Below are positions 24,001 through 32,740 of a stretch of 45,122 nucleotides of DNA, piece by piece; the first letter of the stretch is position 1; each line of letters opens with the position of its first letter. The DNA is from JAAUTS01 sp034440395. GTDB taxonomy: Bacteria; Verrucomicrobiota; Verrucomicrobiia; Methylacidiphilales; JAAUTS01. The stretch spans positions 1 to 45,122 of the forward strand of contig JAWXBW010000052.1 of NCBI GenBank assembly GCA_034440395.1, written 5' to 3'. A program made the position numbers and the translations under genes. The notes under the pieces were generated by a model, which was not told where the DNA came from, did no database searches, and saw nothing but the letters and a program-made list of their open reading frames with translations.

Positions 24001-24780
24001 ATGCAACGCTCACGTAAAAACAAAAAATGGACTTCTCAATTAGTAGGTGAAGAAATTAAAAAGTGGAATGACAAAGGCGAACCTCTGTATTCCCACCATG
24101 TCAGAAAAAACTACCAAGAACTCCTCGCCGCAGGTATCCGTTACCACGGTAGTTGGAAGTTAGCCGTTGAGGCTTCTGGTATTCCTTACGCTGACGTCCG
24201 TAAATACCAAAACTGGTCGAAGGATTTAATCGTGGCTAAAATCCAAGAACTCTCCCAACAAGGCGTGGATCTGTCCTTCCGCTCCATGATGTTGAGCAAA
24301 TACAATTCCATGGTTTATGCCGCCATCCGTCCGAACCATTTCGGATGTTGGAAAAACGCCCTCGCAGGCGCAGGCTTAGCACCAGAAGAAATCTATCGCT
24401 ACCGTTCATGGGATGAGACCACGATCCTCGACGAAATTCGCCGCCTTCAAACTAGCGGAGCCGATCTTAGCTCTAAAAACATGGATGAAACGTCTAACCC
24501 ACTCATCGCCACGGCACGTCGCCGCTTCGGTAACTGGGGAGCTGCTGTGGAAAAAGCTGGCATCAACTACGCTGACATTCGCCGCCGCCGCCGCTGGACT
24601 CGTGAAATGATTGTTGAAGGTATCTGCGAGCTCCAACAAAAAGGCGTAAAGCTACAAAGCGGAGAAGTTCGCAAAAAAGCTCCTGCCCTCTTTGCTGCCG
24701 CATGTAAGCCCAGATTTTTTGGTTCATGGTCTGGTGCGCTGACTGCTTCGATTGGTAAAGACGTTCTCGTCACTGCATAG
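24001..24780 (+). CDS. Protein of four tandem homing-endonuclease-associated (HNH_repeat) units
   Basis: 259 residues, entirely four copies of a unit of about 62 residues. Each opens with a Trp (W10, W72, W137, W199) followed by a helix of type I-x-x-x-I-x-x-L. A G-x-x-L turn, a central helix, then a FGSW-like core (GSW at 50-52, FGCW at 114-117, FGNW at 176-179, FGSW at 240-243) and A-G-I-x-Y complete the unit. The pattern matches my memory of Pfam HNH_repeat (PF18780), predicted to be a DNA-binding helix array usually fused to HNH homing nucleases. No nuclease motif is present here. The protein is very basic, which fits nucleic-acid binding. It stands alone with its own sigma-54-type promoter and terminator. 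Function unknown. Confidence 0.8.
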   Translation: MQRSRKNKKWTSQLVGEEIKKWNDKGEPLYSHHVRKNYQELLAAGIRYHGSWKLAVEASGIPYADVRKYQNWSKDLIVAKIQELSQQGVDLSFRSMMLSKYNSMVYAAIRPNHFGCWKNALAGAGLAPEEIYRYRSWDETTILDEIRRLQTSGADLSSKNMDETSNPLIATARRRFGNWGAAVEKAGINYADIRRRRRWTREMIVEGICELQQKGVKLQSGEVRKKAPALFAAACKPRFFGSWSGALTASIGKDVLVTA

Positions 24781-24814
24781 TAATTCTAACTATCGTTTTG
24801 GGTAAATACCCTAC

Positions 24815-24848
24815 AAAAACCCAGCAGGTTCAACCTCGCTGGGTTTTT
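24815..24848 (+). terminator. Rho-independent terminator after the HNH-repeat gene
   Basis: AACCCAGC and AGG pair with CCT and GCTGGGTT around a TTCAA loop, with five T after the stem. It is flanked by A and T runs, so it could work in both directions. Confidence 0.88.
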
Positions 24849-24910
24849 GTATGCCCCTAAATAACAAAGCTAAACTAGGCAAAACATTTTTAAGCTGGTA
24901 ATTCTTTCGT

Positions 24911-26221
24911 GTGGAAACATCCCCTCAGCATCAACCGCCTTCATTTCGAGAAGCCTTCCTCTTTTGGCTTAAGCTAGGCTTCATCAGCTTCGGTGGGCCA
25001 GGCGGACAGATCGCCTTAATGCACACGGAGTTAGTCGAAAAGAAAAAATGGATTTCCGAAGCTCGCTTCCTCCACGCCCTAAATTTCTGCATGCTCCTCC
25101 CTGGACCCGAAGCTCAACAGCTAGCCACTTATTTAGGCTGGCTCCTCCACCGCACTTGGGGCGGTTTAGTGGCAGGTATTTTATTTGTCTTACCCTCCGT
25201 ATTTATTCTGTGGGGACTTAGTGCTATCTACATCTACTATGGGTCTGTTCCATGGATTGAGGGGATTTTTTACGGCCTGAAACCTGCCGTGCTTGCCATT
25301 GTCCTAGCGGCTGCCTTCCGCATCGGCCAGAAATCCTTAAAAAATAATGCCCTGCGTTTTATAGCCATTGCCTCATTTATAGGCATTTTTTTTCTGCATC
25401 TTCCTTTTCCCGTAATCGTCTTCAGCGCCGCAATTCTCGGTTTCTTGGGCAGCAAATTTCAACCTAACCTTTTCTCTTTTGCTCCAACAACCAACGCAAG
25501 CCCAGCGTCTGAAATTGAAGATGCCACCATCTACACAGCTCCGCCTACCTTTAAGTATCTGGCCTGTGTCCTCGGAATAGGTTTATTCGTTTGGTGGAGT
25601 CCCATCCTAGCTAGCGGCTTAATCTGGGGCTGGGAAAGCACGCTTTTTCAAGCAGGCTACTTTTTTAGTAAAGCCGCCATGGTAACTTTTGGCGGAGCCT
25701 ACGCGGTGCTACCCTATGTGGCTCAGCAAGCCGTAGAAAATTACCAATGGCTACAACCTAAAGACGTCATGGCTGGCATGGCCTTAGCAGAAACAACTCC
25801 AGGGCCACTCATCATGGTGCTGCAATTTTATGGCTTCTTAGGCGGTTGGAACCAGCCTGACTTCCCTTCGCTTTTTTGGTCGGCCACTTGGGTCGGCTTT
25901 ATGGCAACATGGGCCACTTTTACCCCCTGTTTTCTCTACATTTTCGCGGGAGCCCCTTACATTGAAAGACTGCGCCATGTAAAACTTCTCAGTGCCGCCC
26001 TCTCAGCCGTAACAGCCGCCGTCGTAGGCGTCATTCTCAATCTCGCTCTGTGGTTTGGTCTGCACGTGCTCCTTCCCGCCTATCCAGAATGGACTCGCTT
26101 CGATTGGGTAGCTTTGGCGATTGCCACACTTTCCTTCATCGCCTTACATCGCTTTAAGGTGGATGTTTTATGGCTTCTTCCAAGCACCGGGTTCGTTGGC
26201 TATCTGCTTCATCTCATTTAA
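24911..26221 (+). CDS. chrA: Chromate transporter ChrA family, long two-domain form
   Basis: 436 residues with two homologous membrane halves. The first starts FREAFLFWLKLGFISFGGPGGQIALMH and the second AGYFFSKAAMVTFGGAYAVLPYV, each with the family's G-F-G-G-P/A pattern. LLPGPEAQQLATYLGW in the first half and ETTPGPLIMVLQFYGFLGGW in the second are the paired signature loops. About 10-12 membrane helices. The family exports chromate, perhaps taking sulfate too; substrate in this organism is not shown. It starts at GTG 24911. No chrB regulator is nearby. Confidence 0.93.
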   Translation: METSPQHQPPSFREAFLFWLKLGFISFGGPGGQIALMHTELVEKKKWISEARFLHALNFCMLLPGPEAQQLATYLGWLLHRTWGGLVAGILFVLPSVFILWGLSAIYIYYGSVPWIEGIFYGLKPAVLAIVLAAAFRIGQKSLKNNALRFIAIASFIGIFFLHLPFPVIVFSAAILGFLGSKFQPNLFSFAPTTNASPASEIEDATIYTAPPTFKYLACVLGIGLFVWWSPILASGLIWGWESTLFQAGYFFSKAAMVTFGGAYAVLPYVAQQAVENYQWLQPKDVMAGMALAETTPGPLIMVLQFYGFLGGWNQPDFPSLFWSATWVGFMATWATFTPCFLYIFAGAPYIERLRHVKLLSAALSAVTAAVVGVILNLALWFGLHVLLPAYPEWTRFDWVALAIATLSFIALHRFKVDVLWLLPSTGFVGYLLHLI

Positions 26222-26284
26222 ACTATTTTACTTTTTTACGAAGCATTACTTGCAGGTTTAGGTATTTAAACGATTCTACAACCA

Positions 26285-27028
26285 ATGCGTTATTTCTATT
26301 TATTAATTTTTTGTTGTCTTTTGTTGCTAAGCTCCACCACAGGAACTGCCCAAACCCTCAGCGCACGGCAAATGATTGATCTCGCTATTAAGGCCGACAA
26401 TAGGCTCCGGGAACGTCGCCTCGTTTATCAATACGATTATACACTCAAGACAGATAAACTCACGCGCGCTGACGAAGTTAAAAGCACCACCACAGTTAAA
26501 GCTAAAGTTCGTCCCTCTCGAGAAATCAGCTACACCGTGGAGATGCTTTCGGACTCCGATACTACTTCAGATAACGAACAGAAGCGCAAAGCCAAGAAAA
26601 TTCAAGAGGCCCAACAATTGATGACAAAAATTGAACTGGAAAAATTAGTAGAAAATTATGACTATGTAATCAAGGGTAAAGCCTCTGTGCTAAACCGGCC
26701 ATGCAGCATCATCCAATTCACCCCAAAGCCCGGCCTGAACATCACCTCGCGCGAGGAAAAAGTCTTACACGCTCTCCGTGGTCGCCTTTGGATTGATCAA
26801 TCCAGTTTTGCCATCCTCCAATCAGAAGCCACTCTCCAGAAGCCTGTTTCCGTAGCGTGGTTTTTTGCCACTATGCGTGAATTAAACTTCCGTTACACAA
26901 CTCAACTTCTCCCTAACGGAGACCCCGCGCCAGCTACCTTTACCTTATTCTTTGATGTTCAAGTTTCTCTCGGCTACCAAAGGCAACGGCAAGTCTCCAC
27001 CATGCAGAATTACCGTAAAGTAAGGTAA
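26285..27028 (+). CDS. Exported protein, LolA/LppX-like fold suspected
   Basis: 247 residues with a clear signal peptide (about 1-22, ending GTAQ). The mature part alternates strands and has the patterns YQYDYTLKTDKLTRADEVKS, GKASVLNRPCSIIQFTPKPG and LRGRLWIDQSSFAILQSEAT, which resemble the half-barrel of outer-membrane lipoprotein-sorting and RseB-like proteins. This is a pattern match only. Probably periplasmic. The gene lies between chrA and tatC in the same direction. Confidence 0.65.
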   Translation: MRYFYLLIFCCLLLLSSTTGTAQTLSARQMIDLAIKADNRLRERRLVYQYDYTLKTDKLTRADEVKSTTTVKAKVRPSREISYTVEMLSDSDTTSDNEQKRKAKKIQEAQQLMTKIELEKLVENYDYVIKGKASVLNRPCSIIQFTPKPGLNITSREEKVLHALRGRLWIDQSSFAILQSEATLQKPVSVAWFFATMRELNFRYTTQLLPNGDPAPATFTLFFDVQVSLGYQRQRQVSTMQNYRKVR

Positions 27029-27092
27029 ACAACTTTCTTCTTTTGGTTAAGAACAGCTTCGTGGTTAAATTAAGACTCTCCGCTTTTAAACC

Positions 27093-27875
27093 ATGAAGGA
27101 CGAATCAAAACCTTTCCTAGATCACTTAGAAGATCTCCGCTGGACGATCATCAAGAGCGTCATAGCTCTCGCACTATCCATGGGGATCAGCCTGTTTTTC
27201 ACCGATGAAATTCTTCGTTTACTCGAATACCCCTTAAAGCAAGCGATCGAACCCACTGGAAAAAAAGTGGAAGATTTTCTCATCATGCAGAACATGATGG
27301 ATCCCCTTACCATAACCATTCAGACCGCCATCAGCGCAGGTGTTATCCTAGCCTTACCCTTTATTCTCTACTTCGTTGGCCAATTTATTTTACCCGCCCT
27401 TAGCAAGCGTGAGCGCAACATGATCCTGCCCACCTTTACCGTTGGCTTGATCCTATTTTTAATCGGCGTCATCTTCTGTTACTTCCTCATCCTACCGCAA
27501 GCCATTCAAGTCTTCATCGATTGGGGCACGAGTATGCGGAGAACTTTTCTTATGCCACAGGATCTTTACCTCGGCTTTATCCTCCAAATGCTAATCGCCT
27601 TCGGGCTCTCTTTTGAACTACCTCTGGTCATTATCATCCTTTCTAAATTAGGTATTGTTTCTAAAAAAATGCTGCGAGAACATCGTCGCCACGTCATTGT
27701 TTTTATCATTATTTTCGCCGCTTGTGTTACCCCCACCTCGGATCCCTTTAGCCTAGCCATGCTAGCCGTCCCCATGTATCTACTCTATGAAATAAGCATC
27801 CTCTGCGCCGTCTGGATCGAACACAAAAAAGCAAAACAAGAAGCCGCTGAGTTCGACCTTATTGATTCAGAGTAA
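27093..27875 (+). CDS. tatC: Sec-independent protein translocase TatC
   Basis: 260 residues with six membrane helices. Family marks: FLDHLEDLRW near the N-terminus, FILPALSKRER, the SFELPLVIIIL segment, and TPTSDPFSLAMLAVPMYLLYE. It is the receptor core of the twin-arginine pathway that exports folded proteins. tatA/B are not adjacent. A charged C-terminal tail is present. Confidence 0.97.
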   Translation: MKDESKPFLDHLEDLRWTIIKSVIALALSMGISLFFTDEILRLLEYPLKQAIEPTGKKVEDFLIMQNMMDPLTITIQTAISAGVILALPFILYFVGQFILPALSKRERNMILPTFTVGLILFLIGVIFCYFLILPQAIQVFIDWGTSMRRTFLMPQDLYLGFILQMLIAFGLSFELPLVIIILSKLGIVSKKMLREHRRHVIVFIIIFAACVTPTSDPFSLAMLAVPMYLLYEISILCAVWIEHKKAKQEAAEFDLIDSE

Positions 27876-27940
27876 AATCTAAACTCTGCTCTGCAAAAGT
27901 GCGCAGTTGGCAAATCAACTTCACTAGGCATCATAATCCC

Positions 27941-28264
27941 ATGCTTGCTCAACCCACCAACATTCAAGTCATCGGAAGCGAATTAGCCATCGTTTGGAGT
28001 AATGGAGAGGAAAGCTATTTCAACTTAGAAGCCATCCGCCGAGCTTGCCCCTGCGCCGTCTGTTCTGGCGAACCCGATGTGACAGGCCAAGTCGTGAAAC
28101 CCCGCGTAACGTATACTGATAAAAGTTTTTTTATTCGTAAATTAGACATCGTCGGCGGTTACGCTCTACAACCCACTTGGTTAGACGGGCACAGCACAGG
28201 CCTCTACTCGTGGCAGTATCTACAACGCCTAGAAAAAGAGTTTCAATCATCTCCACTGAGTTGA
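27941..28264 (+). CDS. DUF971 family protein
   Basis: 107 residues with the DUF971 pattern LAIVWSNGEESYFNLEAIRRACPCAVC, followed by VGGYALQPTWLDGHSTGLYSWQYL. The same domain forms the N-terminal part of gamma-butyrobetaine hydroxylases, where Cys and His residues bind zinc. Here the ACPCAVC cluster is kept. The ATG at 27941 is preferred over a GTG at 27899. Stand-alone members lack a firmly known role, though some have been tied to iron-sulfur biology. Confidence 0.88.
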   Translation: MLAQPTNIQVIGSELAIVWSNGEESYFNLEAIRRACPCAVCSGEPDVTGQVVKPRVTYTDKSFFIRKLDIVGGYALQPTWLDGHSTGLYSWQYLQRLEKEFQSSPLS

Positions 28265-28275
28265 CAAAAAATCTC

Positions 28276-29535
28276 ATGACCACAACTGCCACCATTCCTC
28301 CCGCCAACAAGAAAGAAATCTTTAGCTGGTGCTGTTACGACTTCGCTAACTCCTCTTACACCACGGTTATCATCACCGTCATTTATAGCACCTATTTTAC
28401 CAAAGTCGTTTGCCAAGGATTAGATGCTGCCTACACCCTCTGGGCTGCCGCCTTGGCTATCTCCCAACTCATTGTTATCTTCCTCGGTCCTTGGCTCGGT
28501 GCCGTGGCAGACCGGCACGCTTGCAAAAAAAAATTCCTAATATCCCTCTCTCTTCTCTGCGCCAGCTTCACCGCCCTACTTTACTTCACGGCACCTGGCA
28601 CCGTGTGGCTAGCCTTTGCGCTCATTGTCGTCAGCAATTTCGCTTTTTCCATGGGAGAAAATTTTTGCGCCAGTTTTCTGCCAGAATTAAGCACCCCTGA
28701 AACATGCGGAAAAATCTCAGGCTACGGTTGGAGCTTCGGCTATCTCGGTGGCTTAGTTAGCCTTGGAATGGCGCTCCTCATCCTAAAACTAGGTGGGAGT
28801 TCTGACCCCGCTGTGGTGAAAAATATTTTTCCCGCCACCGCCCTTTTCTTTATCCTAGCCGCTTTACCCACTCTCTTTTTTTTACGAGAACGCGCTAAAC
28901 CTAAATCATCTCCCACGACTGAGCCCAGCGCTTTTACCCACCTACTCAACACCTTAAAAAAGCTGCCCGCCCAGCGCACCCTTTTTCAGTTCTTTATCAG
29001 CTTTTTTTGTTACATGTGCGGTCTTTGTTCTATTGTAGCTTTCGCTGCCATCTACGCTCAGACCGAGATCGGCTTTAGCACAGAACAAACTATCCTCCTC
29101 TTCGCTAGCTTACAAATCAGCAGTGCCATCGGAGCCTTTGCCTTTGGCTTTTTGCAAGATCGCACTGGAGCAAGACTTGCCCTCACCATCTCTCTTGTTC
29201 TATGGATTGTGGTCTGCCTCGGTGCCGCCTTCTCCACCACCCAAGCCGCTTTTTTTATCGTAGGCAATCTAGCTGGTATCGTCATCGGCTCCACCCAGTC
29301 CGCTAGCCGCGCCGTCGTTTCCATGCTCACCCCAGCTGGACAAGAGGGAGAATACTTCGGCCTCTGGGGATTTTTCGGTAAACTAGCGGCCGTTCTGGGT
29401 CCCCTCGCTTTCGGCTTCGTGGCCGACCTCGTTCATCTGCGTTGGGCCATAGGTCTCGTCGCCCTCTTCTTTGTTCTTGGCTTAATCTTTTTGCAAAATT
29501 TAGATTTAAAACGACCTTCCGTCTCTTATTCCTAA
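28276..29535 (+). CDS. MFS transporter, UMF1/Atg22-like
   Basis: 419 residues with 12 predicted membrane helices. It begins with the family hallmark FSWCCYDFANSSYTTVI and has GAVADRHACKKKFL after helix 2 and GSTQSASRAVVSMLTP late in the protein, as in UMF1 carriers. The frame is open to 28177, but the ATG at 28276, after the DUF971 stop, fits the family start. Substrates of bacterial members are mostly unknown. Confidence 0.9.
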   Translation: MTTTATIPPANKKEIFSWCCYDFANSSYTTVIITVIYSTYFTKVVCQGLDAAYTLWAAALAISQLIVIFLGPWLGAVADRHACKKKFLISLSLLCASFTALLYFTAPGTVWLAFALIVVSNFAFSMGENFCASFLPELSTPETCGKISGYGWSFGYLGGLVSLGMALLILKLGGSSDPAVVKNIFPATALFFILAALPTLFFLRERAKPKSSPTTEPSAFTHLLNTLKKLPAQRTLFQFFISFFCYMCGLCSIVAFAAIYAQTEIGFSTEQTILLFASLQISSAIGAFAFGFLQDRTGARLALTISLVLWIVVCLGAAFSTTQAAFFIVGNLAGIVIGSTQSASRAVVSMLTPAGQEGEYFGLWGFFGKLAAVLGPLAFGFVADLVHLRWAIGLVALFFVLGLIFLQNLDLKRPSVSYS

Positions 29536-29543
29536 AAACTGCT

Positions 29544-30263
29544 ATGCCAGACTCTAAGAAAAAAGAAATGGCGACCTATTCCAAACTAGGCCTCTACCGC
29601 ACGGTCAAGTCCAAGCGGCGGCGTAGTTTTGAAGAAGACAAAGGTCTCTATCTTTTCGTAGGAGATAACCGTTCAGGCCGCCCATGGATAAAAGTGCTAA
29701 AAGGACACTATGAAAAAGCTTGGGAAGTCGTCATGGCTAAGACCAAAGCACGCCCGCGTCCAAAAGAAATGGAAGAAGGTGCTTGGCTAGACTTGTTGCG
29801 GCTACAAATGGAACACGAAATTTATGAACTTCTCTTAACCCAAACTACCGACCTCGAACAACTTTCGGAATCTTTTCAAAAGCAGCATGGCCGAAAAATG
29901 ACCGCTTACGAGAAGGAGCGTTTTGGGGCGGCGATGAATCACGACACTAAATTAGAATCCAACCCCAAAACAGAAACACGCCAAGCAGACCGACTACGGC
30001 AACACTGGGTTAATAACGTCGTTAGCAAGATCCGTAAAACGCAAGACCAGCGCCCAGCCCGCTTACAACAGGCTTGGGCCAGTGTGGTGGGAACAGAAGC
30101 CGCCATGGAAACAAATCTTGAGGGAATCGACAGCATCCGCGGCACCGCCTATTGCCGCTGCCTGAGCTCCGTCCGTCGTTTCGAACTCGCCCGACAAAGT
30201 GATCTTCCCCAAAGATTAGGCCTAGCTTTAAACCAGACTATTAATAAAATTGTCTTCAAATAA
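29544..30263 (+). CDS. DciA-like (DUF721) protein with long N-terminal domain
   Basis: 239 residues. The last 90 (LQQAWASVVGTEAAME, GTAYCRCLSSVRRFELARQS, LGLALNQTINKIVFK) match the DUF721/DciA pattern of a W-x-x-V-V-G start, a central strand and an N-x-x-x-x-x-x-I-x-F end. DciA loads the replicative helicase in bacteria without DnaC. The first 140 residues are charged and helical with KSKRRRSFEEDKGLYLF and a WIKVLKGHYEKAWE segment that I do not recognise. The ATG at 29544 lies eight bases after the MFS stop. The assignment is a pattern match and moderately sure. Confidence 0.6.
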   Translation: MPDSKKKEMATYSKLGLYRTVKSKRRRSFEEDKGLYLFVGDNRSGRPWIKVLKGHYEKAWEVVMAKTKARPRPKEMEEGAWLDLLRLQMEHEIYELLLTQTTDLEQLSESFQKQHGRKMTAYEKERFGAAMNHDTKLESNPKTETRQADRLRQHWVNNVVSKIRKTQDQRPARLQQAWASVVGTEAAMETNLEGIDSIRGTAYCRCLSSVRRFELARQSDLPQRLGLALNQTINKIVFK

Positions 30264-30294
30264 CGGCACCAACCTAATGACCAAAACCTTAGTC

Positions 30295-30317
30295 AAGAGA
30301 GCTTTCTCTCTTTCTTT
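30295..30317 (+). terminator. Possible terminator between convergent genes
   Basis: AAGAGAG at 30295-30301 pairs with CTCTCTT at 30306-30312 around CTTT, followed by TCTTT. The stem is AT/GC mixed and short. It would end the DciA-like transcript just before the oppositely facing oxidoreductase. Confidence 0.4.
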
Positions 30318-31371
30318 AGAGATTAACTGACTCTCCACTTTCAGCCGACTGTGCCACCGCATCTAATAGACGTTGCACCATCAAGGCCTGCTCCATCGTG
30401 ACGCACAACTCCTCCTCCCCACGCAAAAAGTTGATGAAATTATGGAAGCGATCCTGATGCGGAAAGGCCATCTGAGCTTGTGGATTAGACCTCGTCACAT
30501 GCTCCCCTAGACTGGCATCAAAGGTATAAATTTCTTTTTTACTTATGCTGCCGCCCGCTTCCGTCCCGTAAATTTCCACATCCGTCGTATCAGCAAGCTC
30601 CGCATGGCGTGCCCAACTCACATCCAACGCAACCGTGGCACCATTAGCAAAGCGAATTTGAGCTGAAGCAAAGTCTTCTACCTCAAAGGGTAAACCACTA
30701 TGATCCGATTTTCCCCAAGAACCCTCTCCACGCCCGCGGTGCCCGAACTTATTATACGTGCTACCGAAAACGCTAACCGCTTCAAAATTATCCATCACGT
30801 AAAGACAAAGATCCAACACATGCACCCCTATGTCATAGAGGCAGCCTCCGCCCGCTAGCTCCTTTGAGCCGAACCAAGTTCCTAACTTAGGAATACCTGC
30901 ACGTCTTAACCAATAAGCCTTGGCATGATAGATATCTCCAAAAACGCCTTCGGCAACTAGGGTGCGAAAACTTTGGGCTCCCTCTTGAAAGCGCTGATTC
31001 ATACCGAGCGTTAAGCACTTGCCCGTTCTCGCCGCCACCGCCGCCGCCTGCTCAGCTTCTTCTGAATTCATGGCAAAAGGTTTTTCTAAAATAACATGCT
31101 TGCCCGCCTCGAGTGCTTTAATCGTTAACGGCACATGGAATTTATTAGGCACAGCTATGTAAACCGCATCCACCTCAGGATCGGCTAAAAGCTCTTCTGC
31201 TGATTGATAGCCCTTGGCAATTCCCTTTTCTTTGCACAGAGCCTGAACACGGCTTTCATTCGTATCTTGAACCGCCACCACTTGTGCGTGTGGGTGCTTA
31301 TTAATTGAATCTGCACTGTAGCCTGCGATAGCACCTGCACCAATAAACCCGAACCGAAGGGGATGACTCAT
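30316..31371 (-). CDS. Gfo/Idh/MocA family oxidoreductase
   Basis: 351 residues with an N-terminal Rossmann fold (RFGFIGAGAIAGYSADSINK) and the EKPFAMNSEEAE motif whose Lys is catalytic. The C-terminal alpha/beta domain has GGGCLYDIGVHVLDLCLYVM, with the conserved D-x-G-x-H. It uses NAD(P) to oxidise or reduce a sugar or sugar derivative; the substrate cannot be told. A single gene. Confidence 0.94.
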   Translation of the reverse strand: MSHPLRFGFIGAGAIAGYSADSINKHPHAQVVAVQDTNESRVQALCKEKGIAKGYQSAEELLADPEVDAVYIAVPNKFHVPLTIKALEAGKHVILEKPFAMNSEEAEQAAAVAARTGKCLTLGMNQRFQEGAQSFRTLVAEGVFGDIYHAKAYWLRRAGIPKLGTWFGSKELAGGGCLYDIGVHVLDLCLYVMDNFEAVSVFGSTYNKFGHRGRGEGSWGKSDHSGLPFEVEDFASAQIRFANGATVALDVSWARHAELADTTDVEIYGTEAGGSISKKEIYTFDASLGEHVTRSNPQAQMAFPHQDRFHNFINFLRGEEELCVTMEQALMVQRLLDAVAQSAESGESVNL

Positions 31372-31468
31372 GGGAAAATGTAAGCAGGAATATTTTTAAA
31401 ATAAATAAGAAAAGCCCAATCCCTGATTTTTTCCATGCCAAGTGAAAAAGGTCTGCTATGTTCCTGTC

Positions 31469-31834
31469 ATGAAAATAGCTACAAGTCGATGGATGGTGTA
31501 TTTCGGAATTTTTCTTTTTGCCTGTGGCGTATTCGGGTTTTTATCTAATCCCGCTAAAGCTCAAACCGCTCTTTTTAGCGGAGCGCTTTTTGGAAGCATC
31601 TCGTTAACCTGGGGTATGCTGATGAAACGAGGCGCTCACCAAGCATGGTGGGGTGCCATAGGGACAACAGGTTTTCTTTGCCTCGTTTTTACGTGGCGCG
31701 CCATCATGAGCTGGCTCTCCGTAGCTCAAGGTCAACCAAAAGAACTGGCTGCCATTCTTATCACGGTCATGCTTCTAGGATCGGCTCTCACGACGGGGTT
31801 TTTATGGCTGCGCCGAGCTGAACGACTTGGATAA
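31469..31834 (+). CDS. Small membrane protein with four helices
   Basis: 121 residues with four hydrophobic helices and glycine pairs (LFSGALFGSISLTWGMLMKRGA), somewhat like the TMEM14/UPF0136 proteins but not surely so. The frame opens with a GTG at 31442, while the ATG at 31469 puts positive residues just before the first helix. No function assigned. Confidence 0.6.
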   Translation: MKIATSRWMVYFGIFLFACGVFGFLSNPAKAQTALFSGALFGSISLTWGMLMKRGAHQAWWGAIGTTGFLCLVFTWRAIMSWLSVAQGQPKELAAILITVMLLGSALTTGFLWLRRAERLG

Positions 31835-31906
31835 CTTCGAGGGTTTTACACTTGCGGACACTGATTTAGTCATTGCGCTCTATCGCCTGAAGGCTAAGGT
31901 CATTTA

Positions 31907-32152
31907 ATGAAATTACCCTTATCTAAATGTCAGCTTTCTTTACTCTCAGATGCGTGCTTCATTTTAGGCTTCGCTTCCATTATTGGATCGATCATTGTTT
32001 GGTATACGGCTGGCGGACAAAACCCACTAGATGCCGCTCATGCCGAACGTTTCGGTATTTTTGTCGGGCTTTGGGCACCTACTTTTTTCATTCTTTCAAA
32101 CCGCTTAGAGCGCTATGCCACTAAGTCAGAGAACGCTTCTCAAGCAAGCTAA
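31907..32152 (+). CDS. Small membrane protein with two helices
   Basis: 81 residues with hydrophobic segments around 14-34 and 48-64 (ACFILGFASIIGSIIVWYT and RFGIFVGLWAPTFFILSN). It is 41 bases upstream of glnB in the same direction. Its position alone does not show a link to nitrogen control. Family unknown. Confidence 0.6.
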   Translation: MKLPLSKCQLSLLSDACFILGFASIIGSIIVWYTAGGQNPLDAAHAERFGIFVGLWAPTFFILSNRLERYATKSENASQAS

Positions 32153-32193
32153 GTTTTGACCATCCATTATTCTGTAATTTATCGCCCTATTTT

Positions 32194-32532
32194 ATGAAAA
32201 AAATCGAAGCTATTATTAAACCTTTCAAACTCGAAGATGTAAAAGAGGCCCTTTCGGAAGTCGGCATCGAAGGCTTAACCGTGACGGAAGTCAAAGGCTT
32301 TGGCCGTCAAAAAGGTCACACGGAAATTTACCGTGGCAGTGAATATACAGTGGACTTTCTGCCTAAGCTCAAACTAGAAATCGTAACCACAGATGCTCTT
32401 GTTGACTCTGCCGTTAAGGCGATTATTACCGCCGCTAAAACAGGCAAAATCGGCGATGGCAAAATCTTCATTATACCCGTGGAAGATGTCATCCGCATCC
32501 GCACAGAAGAGCATGGGGAAAAAGCGGTCTAA
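32194..32532 (+). CDS. glnB: Nitrogen regulatory protein PII
   Basis: 112 residues, the normal length. The T-loop reads YRGSEYTVDFLPK with Tyr51, the uridylylation site. The B-loop region TGKIGDGKIFIIPVED and the end IRIRTEEHGEKAV are standard. It senses 2-oxoglutarate and ATP/ADP and controls ammonium uptake and glutamine synthetase. No amtB or glnA is adjacent, so whether it is GlnB or GlnK cannot be decided from context. A terminator follows, so it is the end of its transcript. Confidence 0.95.
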   Translation: MKKIEAIIKPFKLEDVKEALSEVGIEGLTVTEVKGFGRQKGHTEIYRGSEYTVDFLPKLKLEIVTTDALVDSAVKAIITAAKTGKIGDGKIFIIPVEDVIRIRTEEHGEKAV

Positions 32533-32556
32533 CCGATTAATTTTCAAACTTCTAAT

Positions 32557-32593
32557 TTAAGAGGGCGATGTTTTCACAGACATCGCTCTTTTG
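32557..32593 (+). terminator. Rho-independent terminator after glnB
   Basis: AAGAG-GGCGATG at 32559-32570 pairs with CATCGC-TCTT at 32581-32590 around a loop of 10 bases, with a short T-run after it. Confidence 0.8.
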
Positions 32594-32740
32594 CGTTCTA
32601 GCGGGTGACGGAGAATAGGGCGTTTCTTTCCCCAACCCTTTCGTAGGCAGTCTCTATCAGGCCGCCTACCTCACCTAAAAAAGACAACCTTTTTTCTTCA
32701 AGCTTGTCAGAAGTCAAGAAACTGCTACTGTCTTCAACTT

